A DNA stretch of 64,000 nt, from assembly GCA_034336665.1 (NCBI GenBank), contig JAPFBE010000002.1, forward strand, positions 31,909,406-31,973,405, read 5' to 3'. Below are positions 1 through 13,400 of this stretch, one piece after another. Origin of the DNA: Luscinia megarhynchos. Its lineage: Eukaryota > Chordata > Aves > Passeriformes > Turdidae. The number at the start of each line of letters is the position of its first letter. Positions within the stretch are counted from its first letter, which is position 1. The translations under genes were made by a program, and so were the position numbers. The notes below the pieces were generated by a model, which worked only from the letters and a program-made list of their open reading frames with translations, had not been told where the DNA came from and ran no database searches.

Positions 1-1337
1 TTTTCCATTGCTGGCTATGGTTTATACCATTTACATCTTAAACTTTATTTTTCACTTTTAGAAATCATCCTTTCATTTTGCACAATTATAATTTTGTTCT
101 TTACAGACTTTGTTGCCTCCAAGCATATTCTCTAAAACTCCATCTCAGGTTCTCCATGCAGTTCTTCATAGTCTCTTAAACATTACATAACAATATTTCA
201 ACAAGAATTTTTTTCTTCATTCACAGTGATTAGATTTCTAATGTTCAGTTGCTGGTTTTGCAGGTCTGTTTAAAACTATTGCAGTACAAGCTGACAAAGC
301 ACATTATTTACTCATTCTGGCCAACGTCATTATCTTTTACTACTCCTGTATGTAGTTGGCCATCCTTAAAAAAAGGCTGTCAGGCGTCTGGATCTATGCC
401 AGTATGTCTTTCATACAGTCAGGATGCAAAGATGTCTTTCATTGGAATTCTTAAATGGCTGTTAGGCTCAGGCCTGACATTTGTGATGAAACTGCAGCTT
501 TCCCTGTGTCCATGGCAATAAAATTACATCCATTAAGATGCTCTGTGGTTACTATCCTTACCTGTTTCTTGGCAGAAATGGGCACTTAGTTTGATTATAT
601 AATTAAAAATATTCGCTTGAAAGATTATGACAAATAAACCTGATGCAGAGTCTGAAAAACTCCATGCCTTAGAGCCATGTTCCAGACTTATTTCTTTCTC
701 TGCATTTTTGTTTTCACACCCTATTTTGCTTTGAAACTGTGGTGTGAGAAATGGCAGACAGACAACACTTAGGAGCATGGGATTTCCATTTTAGTTCTTT
801 CTGAGGTGGTATGCTGCTGTAATCATGATCTCCAGGTCACAGACTTGAATATAAAGAACTGTACATTTGCCATCTACAATAAAAGAGCCACAGGAAACAC
901 AAAGTATTTGTGTGTGATCATATTCTCCTGTCCAAAGCTGTATTTCTAAATTGAGTGTGTATGTAGGGATAGGGGAGAGAGGCCTGCAGTTGTGTGGTTT
1001 TTTCTTCTCTTGGGGAAGGTGACAGCAAGTGACTCAGCCAGATGTCAGACCCAGCAGAGCGGTAGGAAGAAAAATTGGTCTGTAGAAGAAACACTTGCTG
1101 AATGTGTGTGTACTTGATTTTTGTCTCATCCAGAAAAACTGTGACAAACCAACTACAGTGTGTCATCAATCATACTGAATCTGTTGTCTGCCAGTTAAGC
1201 ACATGATATAGAGTTGCACTGAGTGATCTATAAAGCAATACCAATTAATTTACATCTGTAAAATGATCTCACTGCTCCTTCTTATTCTTAGTACATTTTT
1301 CCAACTTCTATGCTCAAAAGAAAATTATTCATCTTTC

Positions 1338-1916
1338 ACTCAGTAATTAACCCCATCCAGCCTCCAAGTACCATGCAGCCCCTCGCTCACCTGCCCCCAC
1401 CAGCATAATCAGGGAGAGAATCAGAAGAAAACATGGGGATTGAAATAAAACCAGTTTAATAGGAAAAAGCAGAACCCCCCCACAAAAGCAAAGCAAAGCA
1501 AGGAATTAAGTTACTCCTTCCTATGGGCAGGCAGGTGTTCAGCCATCTCTGGGAGAGCAGGGCTCCATCAGGTGTAACAGTGACTTGGGAAGAGAAATGC
1601 CAAAACTCCAAAAGTCCTCCCCTTATTCCTTCTTCCCTTACTTTATGTCTGAATACGATGTCACATGGAATATCCCTTTGGTCAGCTGGTGTCACCTGTC
1701 CCAGCTGTGTCTCCTCCCAACCTCCCAAGCACCCCCAACTTCCTCTCCAGCATGGCAGTGTGAGAAGCAGAAAACACCTTGGCTCTGAGCAAGGACCCAT
1801 GCTCAGCAATAACAAAAACATCTCTATATTATCAACCTTGTGCTCAGCACAAACCCAAAACACAGCTCCATACCAGCCACTGTGAAGACACTTCTACCTC
1901 AGCCAAAATAAACACA
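1338..1916 (-). mobile_element. Avian endogenous-retrovirus solo LTR, antisense to the gene
   Basis: About 580 bases resemble, almost along their full length, a common avian LTR that I recall from passerine genomes (TguLTR5-like; the family name is uncertain). Read on the minus strand, the order is: a start near 1916 with a GGCTGAGG-type end, a GGGATATTCCATGTGACATC block (complement at about 1660-1680), a decayed TATA-like ATAAAG, a block carrying CTGATGGAGCCCTGC, a CCTATTAAACTGG polyadenylation-like block (about 1450), and an end near 1338. No retroviral genes flank it, so it looks like a solo LTR formed by recombination. Many small differences suggest moderate age. I could not define the target-site duplication, so both ends are approximate. 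Open frames of 120-135 codons inside it are not genes. Confidence 0.7.
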
Positions 1917-2871
1917 TACAAATTTCAGAACATGTCTTAGACCATATTTTGACCATGAAACTTGCTGTGATTATAGTCAAGATTTTGCATCAAGTAGTCA
2001 TCTGTGGAAACACTTGCTTGCTACATTGTTCAGCTGAGCTGGTTATTGCTTAATTGTAGGGCAAAACTGACTGTTTGCAACAATTTAATTAGGTTTTGAA
2101 TATAAGTCTGTTTTAGGTTGTTTGGGAAAAAAGTGATCATCAAATTAGATATTTTAGTATCAAAAGGGTTAATTGATATTAAAATTGTAATTTACTGGAA
2201 GCTTTTCTTCTAAAATGGTCAAGCAGGTTTATATCAAGAAAGGAGAAAAATGTAAACAGGTATATGAAGTGATTATATTAAAACTTGAAAAGCTAGGCAG
2301 AAGATTTTAACATGCATAATGATTTGATATGATGAAAATTTTTTTATGGACTAAGGGGAATACATTTTATACACTGAGCTAATAATTTATAGTTTATCTA
2401 AATAGTTTTGGCTGTATAATAGAATTACATATTATGTAATATCATACACATAAACTTCCTATTAACTTCCCCTGTTATTTGGTGTACGCTGTCCCTTCCA
2501 GTACTACCCAGGTCTTAATACTGAATACTCAGGAAAATGCAGAGATTTTAACAGTAACTGTCGTCTTGGCTCTCCTTCTTAGTTTTGGAGTCTATTTGAG
2601 GCTGCTATTTTGTATTATCTTAAAGGTGTTGCTCACCCCTTCCCAAGCAAAGTTTGGGAGTGTCATGTTGCCCTCCCTCAGCCCAGTTACCTGGAGGGTA
2701 CAGTGGCCATGTAGAGGTGCCAGCCCCTGGCCTCGGGTGCTCCCAGGGTGGAGCTGGGGTAGGGGGACACTGACATGTGGCCACCGGGCGTTTCCTGCCA
2801 TGGATAAAACCCATACTCGCCAAGCCAGGGCCAGAGACGTCCTGCACTGCCAGCTCTGAGCCAAACCTCTG

Positions 2872-2909
2872 GCTAGTGATGGCAAACCTTGTGCTAGTGA
2901 TGGCAAACC
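2872..2909. repeat. 17-bp direct duplication, period 21
   Basis: The 17-base unit GCTAGTGATGGCAAACC occurs at 2872-2888 and again, without mismatch, at 2893-2909, separated by four bases. It lies in a GC-richer patch of otherwise AT-rich intron. A local slippage duplication is the simplest explanation. No function is indicated. Confidence 0.85.
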
Positions 2910-3642
2910 CACTGCTGCCTGGGCTGCAGAACAGGCTCCCCAAACATCCCTCTTGCCATTACTACCAACTCAAGAGGGAAGTCTTTCAAGACTTCAGGGC
3001 TTGTCTCTGTGTGTGTTTGCAGTGTTGATCTTTAATACTTACTATTACTATTGCTGGCACATAAAAGATTGCATAATTCTGCAGCTCCTTAAAATATTTA
3101 TCAGCATGAGAATGTGATCCTTTGTGTTCAGAACAAATGTTCTTTGATATTTTTAAATTATTTAAAAACTTTACAGGAGTGAATGATAAATCTTATCATA
3201 TATTCTGACACTGGTTTTCAACGTGTTACTGTCTTTCCTGTGAAATCAAATTAAGAATAGAAGTGAAGAATGAATGCTAAAAGCTATGATTTTTCAGAGG
3301 TCAAAATCAAGATAAGTAAGAAGAAGGGGTTCAGCCTCATTCATTCATATTCACCTATACTCAAGACTTACATATAATCATGTACACGTGCTTTATCAAA
3401 TGAATGTGATACATATCTAAACCTCATAATTTTTAACATAAAAAATATTAGAACAAACTGGGGAAATTATAGAATTTAATGCTTTTTAAACTGCTTTAAA
3501 TATAGTAAAGTGTAGGACAATACAGTAGACTGAAATCAGTAACCCTTGGCATGAATATGTATTTATAAAGCCAGACTTTGAGACCTTGTTTTCTTGTGGC
3601 TACTGCTGTGAAGGCCATTCTACGCTTTTTAGCTTTTTTCTC

Positions 3643-3661
3643 TTTTTTTTTTTTTTTTTTT
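3643..3661 (+). repeat. Poly-T run
   Basis: Nineteen consecutive T residues lie about 210 bases upstream of the exon 1 acceptor. This is too far away to be the splice polypyrimidine tract. It could be the reverse of an old retroposon A-tail, but no recognisable element is attached. Confidence 0.8.
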
Positions 3662-3868
3662 AATGTATTGCATCACATGGAAACAGACTTTAAAGTTTTC
3701 TAAGTTCTTTTCACGGTACTATAATCAGTTTAGGAAACTTCAGTAAAAATAGCATTCCAAGGCTTCACTGAAAACATCCAGCACAAAGATTTTTTCCCTG
3801 AAGAGCACCAAGCAGGCAGAATTGCTAGTGCAATTTTTAGTAACTCATTTTCCTCTTTTCCTTTTCAG

Positions 3869-4076
3869 ACTATGGCACCATTAAGAAGGTACTTGCCCCA
3901 ATGAACCAGACTTCAAGCAGCTGCCTGCTTGAGGAAATTGAACTCCTGCCGAAAAGTCAGCGAGAGCCCATCAGGAGCCTTCAGATCCTGCACAGCCAGA
4001 GTGTCCTTTTTGTGGGCCTTCAGGAACATGTGATTAAGGTCCCCCTGAAGAGATGTCTCTTTTACAAAACATACAG
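3869..4076 (+). CDS. SEMA5A: SEMA5A coding exon: C-terminal part of the Sema domain
   Basis: This 208-base internal exon begins after CTTTTCAG and ends before GTATGA. The first two bases (AC) complete an Asp codon begun in the missing upstream exon, and the last two (AG) are completed by exon 2. It reads DYGTIKKVLAPMNQTSSSC, then LLEEIELLPKSQREPIRSLQ, and ends PLKRCLFYKTY. This is the last blade region of the Sema beta-propeller, the extracellular domain that contacts plexin, running into the first cysteine of the PSI domain. An NQT N-glycosylation sequon is present. There is no internal stop and both splice sites are canonical. The Met at 3901 is internal and not a start codon. Identification as SEMA5A rather than SEMA5B rests on the NQTSSSCLLEEIEL stretch. 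Confidence 0.95.
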
Positions 4077-5298
4077 GTATGAAGAATCAGCTGGCTGTTT
4101 TTCACTGGAGAAGAATGCTTGCAGGGGTTGCAGAAAAATGGGAAGGATAAATGACTGCAAGTAGGAATCCAAATTAATTGTCTCTCTCAACAATGACTTC
4201 CTGTGTATACTGTTTATCAGAAGTGTCTCCAACTACTTGTACTAACTTGTTAGGACTAGATGAGGCTCTCGAGGAATTATATTCATACTGAAGTGTCATT
4301 ATGCAGATTCTGAGTTGTGAAGTGAAACAGTAAGAAATGTTTTATATAGAAGACAGTTATTTGGTAAAGTTCAATATAGTTGCTGGTTTAATATATTCAA
4401 AGCTTGTGGCTTGAACAAATTTAGGGTTTTTTTTGCTTTGTTTTGTTTTTTTAAGCTGTTTTATAAATGAATAGACAATGTCTCTGTGAATTCAAACAAA
4501 TTGGATTGGATGAACTGAGAATCAAGAAAAGTGGCTATTTAAAGGTAGTGTTGGATCAGCAAACTAATAAATATAAATATGGTACTAGGTAAAAGGGCTA
4601 TGCAGCCAACAGTTCAATCAAAGAAAGAAGATAGCTTACAAATAATGACTTGGTTGTTTTATGAGAGTTAAGGGATTTAAAGTTCAGCACACAATCTTTT
4701 TCATAGTATCTGAAAATCCATCTGGGTTGCAAAACATGCTATTAGAAATTGTTAATTTTGTCTGGTTATCTAGTATCTTCCCTTTGATATGTTTGATCCT
4801 GATAATTCACTAAAATTGTGTTATATCAGATAGACACTGAACCAGTTACGAGGTCTTGAGAGCTGTGACAGAGGCATGTGGTTGGTTTTTAGCTTTTTTT
4901 GGCTTCGCCATGTTTAACAAACATTCCTCTGGAAAGCTGGGCTTTTAAAGAAGGAAGAAAGGCTGCCAGGTGCCTCTTTTGGCTGCTACACTCAGGCTCA
5001 GGGACATTATCTGTGCAGCACAGATAGTAAACCTCCCATAAAAGGCAGTGTGACCATTCACAGGTGGAAACATTTCTGGCCATCACAAAACCACACAGTT
5101 GGTCACAGCAGGGAAATGACCACAGGACACAGATGTAGTAAAGCTGTGGCTCGGTGACAGTGGAAGGACATTTCAGAGGGATCTGGCTCACCATGGGGAT
5201 TGGTACCATGCAGGAGCCAGTGAAAAGCTGCTGGGCTGGAAACAAGACTGTAGGAAAAGGTGTGCCCTAGCAAACAGTAGACCAGGGAAGGGTTCTAC

Positions 5299-5346
5299 TT
5301 TTTACCATTCTTTTACCATTCTTTCTTTTTACCATTCTCTTTTACC
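5299..5346. repeat. Imperfect tandem repeat of TTTTACCATTC
   Basis: The 11-base unit TTTTACCATTC appears twice back to back (5300-5321), then again at 5327-5337 after a short T/C interruption, with a partial TTTTACC following at 5340-5346. It is a small pyrimidine-rich array of no evident function. Confidence 0.75.
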
Positions 5347-8300
5347 TTTTTTTTGTTTATGCTGCCATGTATCATATTTTTGGCATTTTCTATTGAAATA
5401 GAACTCTTGAAGCCCCGCTGAAAGTCTTGCAAAACTTATTTTAGGGAAAAGTTTTATATGGCAAGTCTTTTCTTCAAGCATTTTGTTGGTTCTATTAGAC
5501 CAAGTTTCACCTTCCTTGGAAATGTCATCTTTCCTCGGTTCAGAGAGTTGAAAAAGGATGTCTGGTGGTGAGCATTTACACCAAGCCTGTAGTCTGATTC
5601 AGATTTTCAAGGCTGGTGTCTCACTTTGTTTTTAGTGAGGTGTGAATGCCCAAGGTCCCTGGTACCTTGCTTCTCTCAGGACAATTCCCAAGGCGTGGCA
5701 ATGTTATTCCAGCTGCAGACCCCAAAAATACTTCTGCCCTTGCAGGGTAGGACTGCTGTTTCAAATCACAGACCCCATGCATGGCTGCAGGCTATTCATT
5801 CCTCTCTCCCTGTTTGAGCAGTGGGCTCTAATTGTCTAATTTTTGAAATTTCTTTTAGAATAAAAGAAAACAAAACAAAACAAAATTTTTTTTTCCCATT
5901 TTACTGAGAACAATAGTTAAATGCCTCAAATACTGCTCAAATGATAATTTATTCCTTTGCCCAGAGGTATGTGAAGTCTCATCTTCCCGTGGAATGACTT
6001 ATTTAAAGGAGATAAAATGATTCCTTGTGGGGTTTTTCAATCATATCTTTTGTAGTTGTATGACTTCTCTTGTAGTAATTAAATATTCATTGCACCAAAA
6101 GGCTTGCCATCTTTGCTTCCTTCTTGGTTAAAGAGTTCACCAGGAATTCTAGCTTTGTTTTTTGAAAAAGGAGAGGATTTACAGATGTGATCCAGACATT
6201 AGGGACTCTGGTTATTTGGAGAATGCAGATGTAATCTTTCTCTCACCTATAATTTATTTTTGGTTTGACTAGTTTTTTCCTGGCTTATGTTGGAATTTTT
6301 TTTCTTTTTGCATGTGGAGAGAGTACAAGTACATTACTTGGAGCTCTACATTTCTTCAGGTGTTGAAACACCTTAAACTTGCTCATTGCATTTCTGGGTG
6401 CTTTCACACTCACTTTCTTCTATTATGTTGCTAACTGTTATTTCTATACTGTAGCAATGGGTAAACAGAGTAATGGGTGAACCTTACTTAAGGTATTGTG
6501 TTGGAGCATAGTGGGGTTTTTTGGGTTTTTTTTTTGTATTATTTTATTCTACTTATTCACATTTATCATTCTAAGGGCTGTATAACTGTGCCAAAGCTAC
6601 ATTCTGAAATTCTATCAATGGTAACTAGAGTCTCTGCCCCAGATCAAGGACGTGTACTCTTCAGCATCCACTTCACATAATTATTGAGGAATGGGGCATG
6701 CTTGTGTATGAATAACAGCCTTAAAAAAGTCAAAAGTTTGAAGATGTGTTACCCCACCTGCTCATTTTGTGTAAATGGCAGAGTGCTCAGTGCCTAATCT
6801 TATCTAATCTCTTTGTTTAGGTTTCTTGCTAAGCTTTCAGACAATACAACTTCAGTCCCTCTGTTGAGCAGACTCTTTCATTAACTAATATCTCAATGTC
6901 AAGATAATTTTCTTGAGACTGTCCATTTAATTTTTTTTCCATTATTCCTTGTTTCATCTTCCCACAGTAGCCTCTAAAGCATGCAGTTGTTGCTTTTATT
7001 TGTAGTTTATTATATCTACTTAGAAATCACTCTAATATGCTCTGCACATCATAAATCTGTTCCTCCAGCACTTTTCAGTGGTGGAGGATCCCTGTGACCT
7101 GCTGCTGCTCTGACAGATACTCCATCTGCTTCAGCACATGGCTCCAGTCATGATTCTCCCCCCATAAACACTGTTAACAAAGGCTCTTGAAAATACATTT
7201 GGAGGCTAATTTTTTTTTAAATTTTTTTTTTTTTGGGGGGGGGTATGTTTGAAGTGCTGTTTGCTGCACTTTATTACTGTGACAGCAGATCTTACCACGG
7301 GCAAAACCTGTTGTCACACTCATAGTTTGGGTTGCCCAGTACTTTCCATTCAGCCCTGATATTTCCATCATTCATGAGTTGCCCATGCCAGCTGTTTGGA
7401 TTTGGATTTGCATGGGGGCTGGGTGGAGGGTATCTCACACAGACTTCTGCCTATGCCTGAATAGTTTGGAACATCCTGTCATAATTGTGCTGCTTTTGAG
7501 AGTCAGCTAGAGAAAAGTAATTTGTGATGTGTCAGTACTTTGGAGAATCAGTTCTCCAAAAAACCCTGCCATCTTCAAGGTGCAGAAAGCAGCAGTTACC
7601 TAAATTCAGTTCTCCTTGGGGAAAATCCTTAAGGTCTGGCCAGGTTATTATCACCTAGGTATTGCAATTCACATGTTTATCAAACTTTTACAGAAGTCCA
7701 TCAATGATATTCACTGGAGCTGTTTTCACAGCTGAATTCTCCACCTCTGTACTTCTTCACAGCTGAGGAGGCCAAGCATGAAGCACAACTTTTATATATC
7801 TGCTAATTAACTATAATGCGAGATAAATAGAATAATTATCATGAGAGGAGAGCTATTAAACTCTCTCAAATTTAGGTTTCTTTGTTTTACTTTGAAGGTT
7901 CTATGCATCTGTAGTAAGGAATAGGATATGTAGTATGGGGGTAGAGACTGTCCCCTGAAACAAAGAAACAGCTTCCTTTTGTTTGCAGCTGTAGCCTTCA
8001 AAAGCAACCCTGGATGGCAGTGATTTTTCTGAGGTAAATTTGTCAAAGTTATACTTTGTACTGGCATTTTCAGTGCATTAGTTCTGAAAGGACAATGAAA
8101 GGCTGTATCAGCCCAATGTTTTTTTAAAATCTTACCAAGCAAGGGTCAAGGATTGGTATTTTCTAATGGGTATTTTATGGAAGATAGGTTTCACATACTT
8201 GAAAGGCTTGAAAACTAATCTTACTGTGATGTTATGTCTAAGTAAATAAATCACGTCATCTGCTAAAAGCTGTACAAATAGTGACTTCTCTGACATTCTG

Positions 8301-9689
8301 GAAATTTTTGAGTATTTTTTTTTTTTTTTTACAAAATATACCTAAGATGTCCCTGGGTCACAAAGTTGTCTTGCTAAGAAATGTTATCATAGTTATTCTC
8401 CTGCAACTTACCTTTTGTTCTTTGAACTTCTTTATTCTTATTTTGGTGTCTTTGTGAACCATCAGTTAAGCAATCTGGACATACACAAGAAGATTCTATT
8501 AGCACAGTGCTAAAAAGGGTACTGAATTAGCTGACAGAAGAAAACAATACACTTTATTTTATTCCTAGAACTCCAGCAAGATTATTGGATTAAGTATTTC
8601 AACTACTTTTGCATTCCTTTATTTTGCCTAGCTGATTTTGCATCCACAGAGGTACCCTCACACTCAGCAGGAACTTGTTTTCCTGGTAATAAACACTCTA
8701 TAACATTAAATATTAAAATAATTATTCCTATATACTGATACTATAGAAGTTAAAAACAAGTGTATGTTCTAAACAATTCCTAGGTGCTCGTGTGTCCAGA
8801 AGAGCTTGCCAACAAATGGAATTGAAATTGCCTTTTGGAAATAATCTTTCCAAAGTATTTATTTTTTATATTCAGGTGGATTTTCTGATTTCAAAATATG
8901 CAGGCTTTATTCCAGTTTAAATATGAGAAATCTGCTGCTGCATTGTAATGTCAGAACCACATGAGGACTGATCTGAATTAGTGATTCCAGAGTATTATTC
9001 CAGAATCAGAGTCCTCATAAATTTCCCAGACTGAGATAAACCACACTCCTGTCTGCAAGTCTAGATTATAAGCACATATTAAAAATTGCAATTCTTTTTT
9101 GGGGTATTAGATACACTGAAAAATTATCTTCAGTTGGTGTCAATTTATGAACACTATTAAATTCGGCAGAACTATCAGATAAGCACTCAAAAGAAGTAGA
9201 ATATTAGTCCCATACTGCAGAGGGAATAGCTTGACCCTTTCTGCCTCTGTAAAGATGAAAGCTTTTGCAGAAAGTGTCTGTCTATCTGTCCTGCAAAATG
9301 CATCAGAGACAAACTGTTCATTTACATTTTGCTGCCCCTGACAACTCTTAGTGTGACCTATGTATATATGTATATACGTGTCTTGTGAGCAGATATTTTT
9401 GTCAAACAAGAATTTTACAGACTGCTCCAAATTTATTTCTTGAACTAGCCTTATGAGGGAAAGAAAAATTCTTTTTCTTTTAGTTTGCAAGGAATTGAGT
9501 TAACCAGATAAACTTGACTATGTATGTGCAATTCAGATTTTATTAATTTAAACAAAAAAGTGATCTAAGAAAGAAAAAATTAAAACAGGCATGTGTTATT
9601 CATATATCATGATGTAATTAATTTTCCTTTAAAAAGTATCAAAAGATTCAGGAATTCTAAGTTCAGTGTGTTTACTCTTAGTAGCTGTA

Positions 9690-10478
9690 GGTGCTTACAG
9701 GCAAGTTCAGGCAGTGGGGGTTTGATGAGTGGACAGTGAGGTGGATTGGGAAATGGCCAAATGCCAGCTCTCAGAGGGTTGTGATCATGTCACTGTCTAG
9801 TTGGAGGCTACTGGTGTCACCCAAGGGTCAACACTGGGCCCAGTATTGTTTAACTTCTTCATCAGTGACTTGGCTGAAGGGGCAGATGTCTCCCCAGAAA
9901 GTTTGCTGATGACACAGAGCTGGAGGAGTGGCCAGTGCTCCAGAAGCCTCGGCAGCCCTTGACAGGCTGGAGAGATGGGTGGAGAGGAACCTTCTGAAAT
10001 CCAACAAAGGCAAGTGCAGGGTCCTGCACCTGGGGAAGAACAACCCCAGGCTCCAGCACAGGCTGGGGGCTGATCTGCTGGAAAGCAGCTCTGAGGAGAA
10101 GGACCTGGGGGTCCTGGACAGGTTATCCATGAGCTGGCTGTGTGCCCTGGGGCCAGGCAGGCCAGTGGGATCCTGGGGTGCATTGGGAAGAGCATTGCCA
10201 GCAGGCTGAGGGAGGTGATCCTGCCCTGTGCTCTGGTGAGTATATATCTGGAGTGCCATCTGCAGTTCTGGACTCCTCAGGATGAAAAGCCATGAAGTCC
10301 CTAAAGTGGTCCAGTGGAGGGCAACAAAGATGAGTAGGGTCTGACTCACCTCTTCTGTGAGCTGAGACTGAGGGAGTTGGACCTGTTCAGCCTTGAGAGG
10401 AGAACACTGACAGGAGATTTATCAGGGTATATAAATATCTGAAGGGAGGATGTCGAGAGGATGAAGTGCATGCTCTGG
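9690..10478 (+). mobile_element. CR1 LINE fragment, sense orientation
   Basis: This is a roughly 790-base piece of the 3' half of a CR1 non-LTR retrotransposon, the dominant LINE of birds. Recognisable blocks follow in the expected order: TTTGATGAGTGGACAGTGAG near 9720, the reverse-transcriptase block encoding FFISDLAEG near 9855, GACAGGCTGGAGAGATGGG near 9960, GGGTCCTGCACCTGGGGAAG near 10019, and an end near ATATCTGAAGGGAGGATG (about 10450). Coding frames are broken by small indels. The 5' part and the 3' untranslated tail are both missing, so it is a dead fragment. The open frames on either strand here (up to 173 codons) are by-products of the element. Confidence 0.9.
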
Positions 10479-13400
10479 AAGTTGTCTTTCAAATGACATC
10501 AAATGTCTTTCATATTTGATCCATATAGTCACTTGGAAGCATCAACATTCAGTGAATTGTGTGATATAAACAACTTTTATACATAAATTTCTGATTCCAG
10601 ATTTGATGGAAGGACCTTGTGGATTTAAGGCTGGTATTCTCAGTGATGTTGCAAGACTGAATTGTATACCTAAAAATATTTTGACTATCTCCAAAACTTA
10701 AAATAAGAGGAAGAAATGGTAGATGCTCAGAGTGTCTGAGATGATAAAAGTATTTGATTTTTCTTACCAGTACAGGTAAGGGTTAACCAGTATTCTGAAT
10801 ATTTGACATGCATCTTACCTTGAGCTACTAGGGATTTTGCAAGTTGTATCCCTACCATTTTTGTTTGTATTTTGTATCTTTAGATGTGTGTTCTTCATTG
10901 CACACACATATGTATATCTATATAGCTGCAAACCCTGTAGTAATGAAAACACTGATAGATGCCTGTTTCTGGTATCACATTCCTATATTAATTCAGGAAT
11001 AGATAGAACTGTGCATCTGGAACATGAGACAGGCTTATAGCTTGAGTTTTCTGTTTGAATTTGCAGTAATGAATCTGTCATCTGCAAAATAAGATGGTGA
11101 CCCCGGTTCAGTTCCTGATATACAAAGTGTCAGGTCACATTTGATGGTAATTGGGACTATGTAGGCATGGATATTTCAGTAGAAATTATTGAAAGGGTCA
11201 GGAGACTCAGGTCTTTGAAATGCTGTGTGTAGGTAAAGACAGAAAAATGTTTCTTGAACAATCTTAGAAGATGCACCTCTTGTATTCATATATATTTTAT
11301 GAGTAAAATGTTACAGCTCAAGAGAATACCTGATTAGTTCTTTCATATTAATATGAGAATATATTCTCCCCCTCAAAAGAAATTTAAAATTCTCTTCAAA
11401 ATTAATGATATTTTGATACAGCTTTTAAACTTAAGGGTTTTTTTTGTTCAGATCACACATAAATTATTTTTAGTTCAATACTCTATGGGATTTTTAGCAT
11501 ATTTTGCTCTGAATTGTGTTCAATTCTGCCTTACTTTCTGACTCAATAAGTAATCTCAAATACAACTGAAGTAGGACAATTTTGCTGGCCTACTTTGTGA
11601 TAATTGTAAAACATCAGATGAAATAATCTGTTTTTACTTAGTTGCTTTGGAGTGAGGTGGCTTACTGTTCAGTCAGTCAAAACCCATTGCTAACGTGCAG
11701 CACCACAGTCAGCAGGCAAACTGAGCCATCACTGCCAAATCAGTGCCTTGCAGGAGACACACTCTGCTACCTATCATTTGCGTTTGGTAAAAAAATCTGA
11801 AGTGGCAACAGAGAGCAAAATTAGTCAGGAGAAACCAAAAGCTGTTGAATGTTTTTGCAGAGGGTGCTGACTTGATAGGGTAAGTGGCATCTAGAGTCTT
11901 TGAATGAACCAGTTTAATTTTATTTCTGAATTTCCTTCCTGCGCAAAATTGCCAGTTTTAGCAGTGCTAGGACAAATCATGTGAATTCTTAGAGATGTGA
12001 GCTGGTGCCCACTGGGATTAACAGACAAAACATTAATTCTCTGCTGAAATTGAGATGTAAGGTATACTTCCAGAGACAAGACGACAAAATATATTATCCA
12101 GCTCTGCTATTTGCCATGTGACAGTCTGAAAGGGCCCTGTCAAATGAAAGACCTAATACCTACTTTAAAATTTATCTAATTTTTCAACAGTAACATCTAA
12201 AATAGCTTTAATTTAGACAGAGATTGGGGAGGACAAGGAGATAAAGAAGTGTAGTGTTATCTGATTTTTGACTTTCCTTACTTACATAAAATTGACATAA
12301 AGTTGACCAGACATGTATAATTTTTTTTTTTTTTGTTATTTCGTGTGCACATTGAATCTGTTCTTCTTACTGTTGTCTCTTGGGAGAAAGATTCATTGGA
12401 AAAGAGTTAAAACAGCATGAAATTTTACTAAGGACACATAATTGCAAGTTTAGAATAGTCCCTTTATATTTCACATTTCAGATAGAAGTTCTGATATTTT
12501 TATACTTACACCCTTTACACCCGATCTGATTTTTTATCTGTTAACTTCTTTTGTTATCTGTTTCTTTGTTTTATCTAGGCATAGTAGATAAAAATAATTA
12601 GCTGCTATTACTCACACATTAAATCAAAGGAATCATCCCTCAAAGGAAAGAAGATGGTTTTAAGAGGCGGCATAATTAGGCATTAAGGATAAAAAATTAT
12701 CCTCATGTTACCTCTCTTCTTTTAATTTTAAAGAAACTATGTCTGCTTTTCAGAGATATAGGTGATGTGAAAAAAAATAAATAATAAAAACCTCTGAGAT
12801 GTGAGGCAGGGTGGAGAACAGAAAAAAATTGTTGTGCACATACCTGAGAACAGGGCAGCTATTTAAGTCAAGTCCTGCCAAGTTTCATGAACATGTCTGA
12901 CGCAGAGAGCTGAGGGAGGTTGAAGATTGTGAACTACAGTTTTGTAGGAGTTTTTTTCCTGTCTGGATATAAGATTTAAAAAATTAAACTTTTTACATAT
13001 GAGACTTGGACATAATAATGACTGGGACATTGAATTTGCACTTTAGTGAATAAACTAGTTTCTCATGTGAGGAGTATTTCTCTGAAAAAAATTATTGTTG
13101 CTTTGTTTGGAATAGCTCATATGTTCAGAGGATTAATTACTTTATTGTGGTGTAAAGAGAAACGTTATTGAAGAATGCTAATGCCTGTAATTAATGGAGG
13201 AAGTTATCCTCTTGTCATCTGCATGAGGTTAGCTGAGTTATTAACTTCTTAAAATGATAATTTTCATGTGCTCAGTGGATCTTCTTAACTAAATTCTGAA
13301 AAAATTCACCTCACTTTGCTGCAGAGCACTCCAAACCTGGTCAGCTACTGAAAAAATTCACAGAGTGATCAAATATTCTTTGTCGTAGCAGTACAAGGAC

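Larger units (their letters stand above)
1..3868 (+). other. SEMA5A: Intron upstream of first visible SEMA5A exon
   Basis: No coding exon was recognised here. The exon at 3869 starts with two bases that complete a codon, so this stretch must be intron at its right end, and it is probably intron throughout. I looked for the preceding Sema-domain exon and did not find it. The stretch holds an antisense LTR (about 1338-1916), a modestly GC-richer patch at about 2620-2940 with a short tandem duplication, and a run of 19 T at 3643-3661. The acceptor at its end is a pyrimidine-rich tract followed by TTTTCAG. Confidence 0.75.

Noticed and set aside
1456..1885. 120- and 135-codon open frames on both strands
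   Set aside because: They fall inside the retroviral-type LTR, which is non-coding.
9797..10349. 132- and 173-codon minus-strand open frames
   Set aside because: They lie inside a sense-oriented CR1 LINE fragment and are by-products of its sequence.
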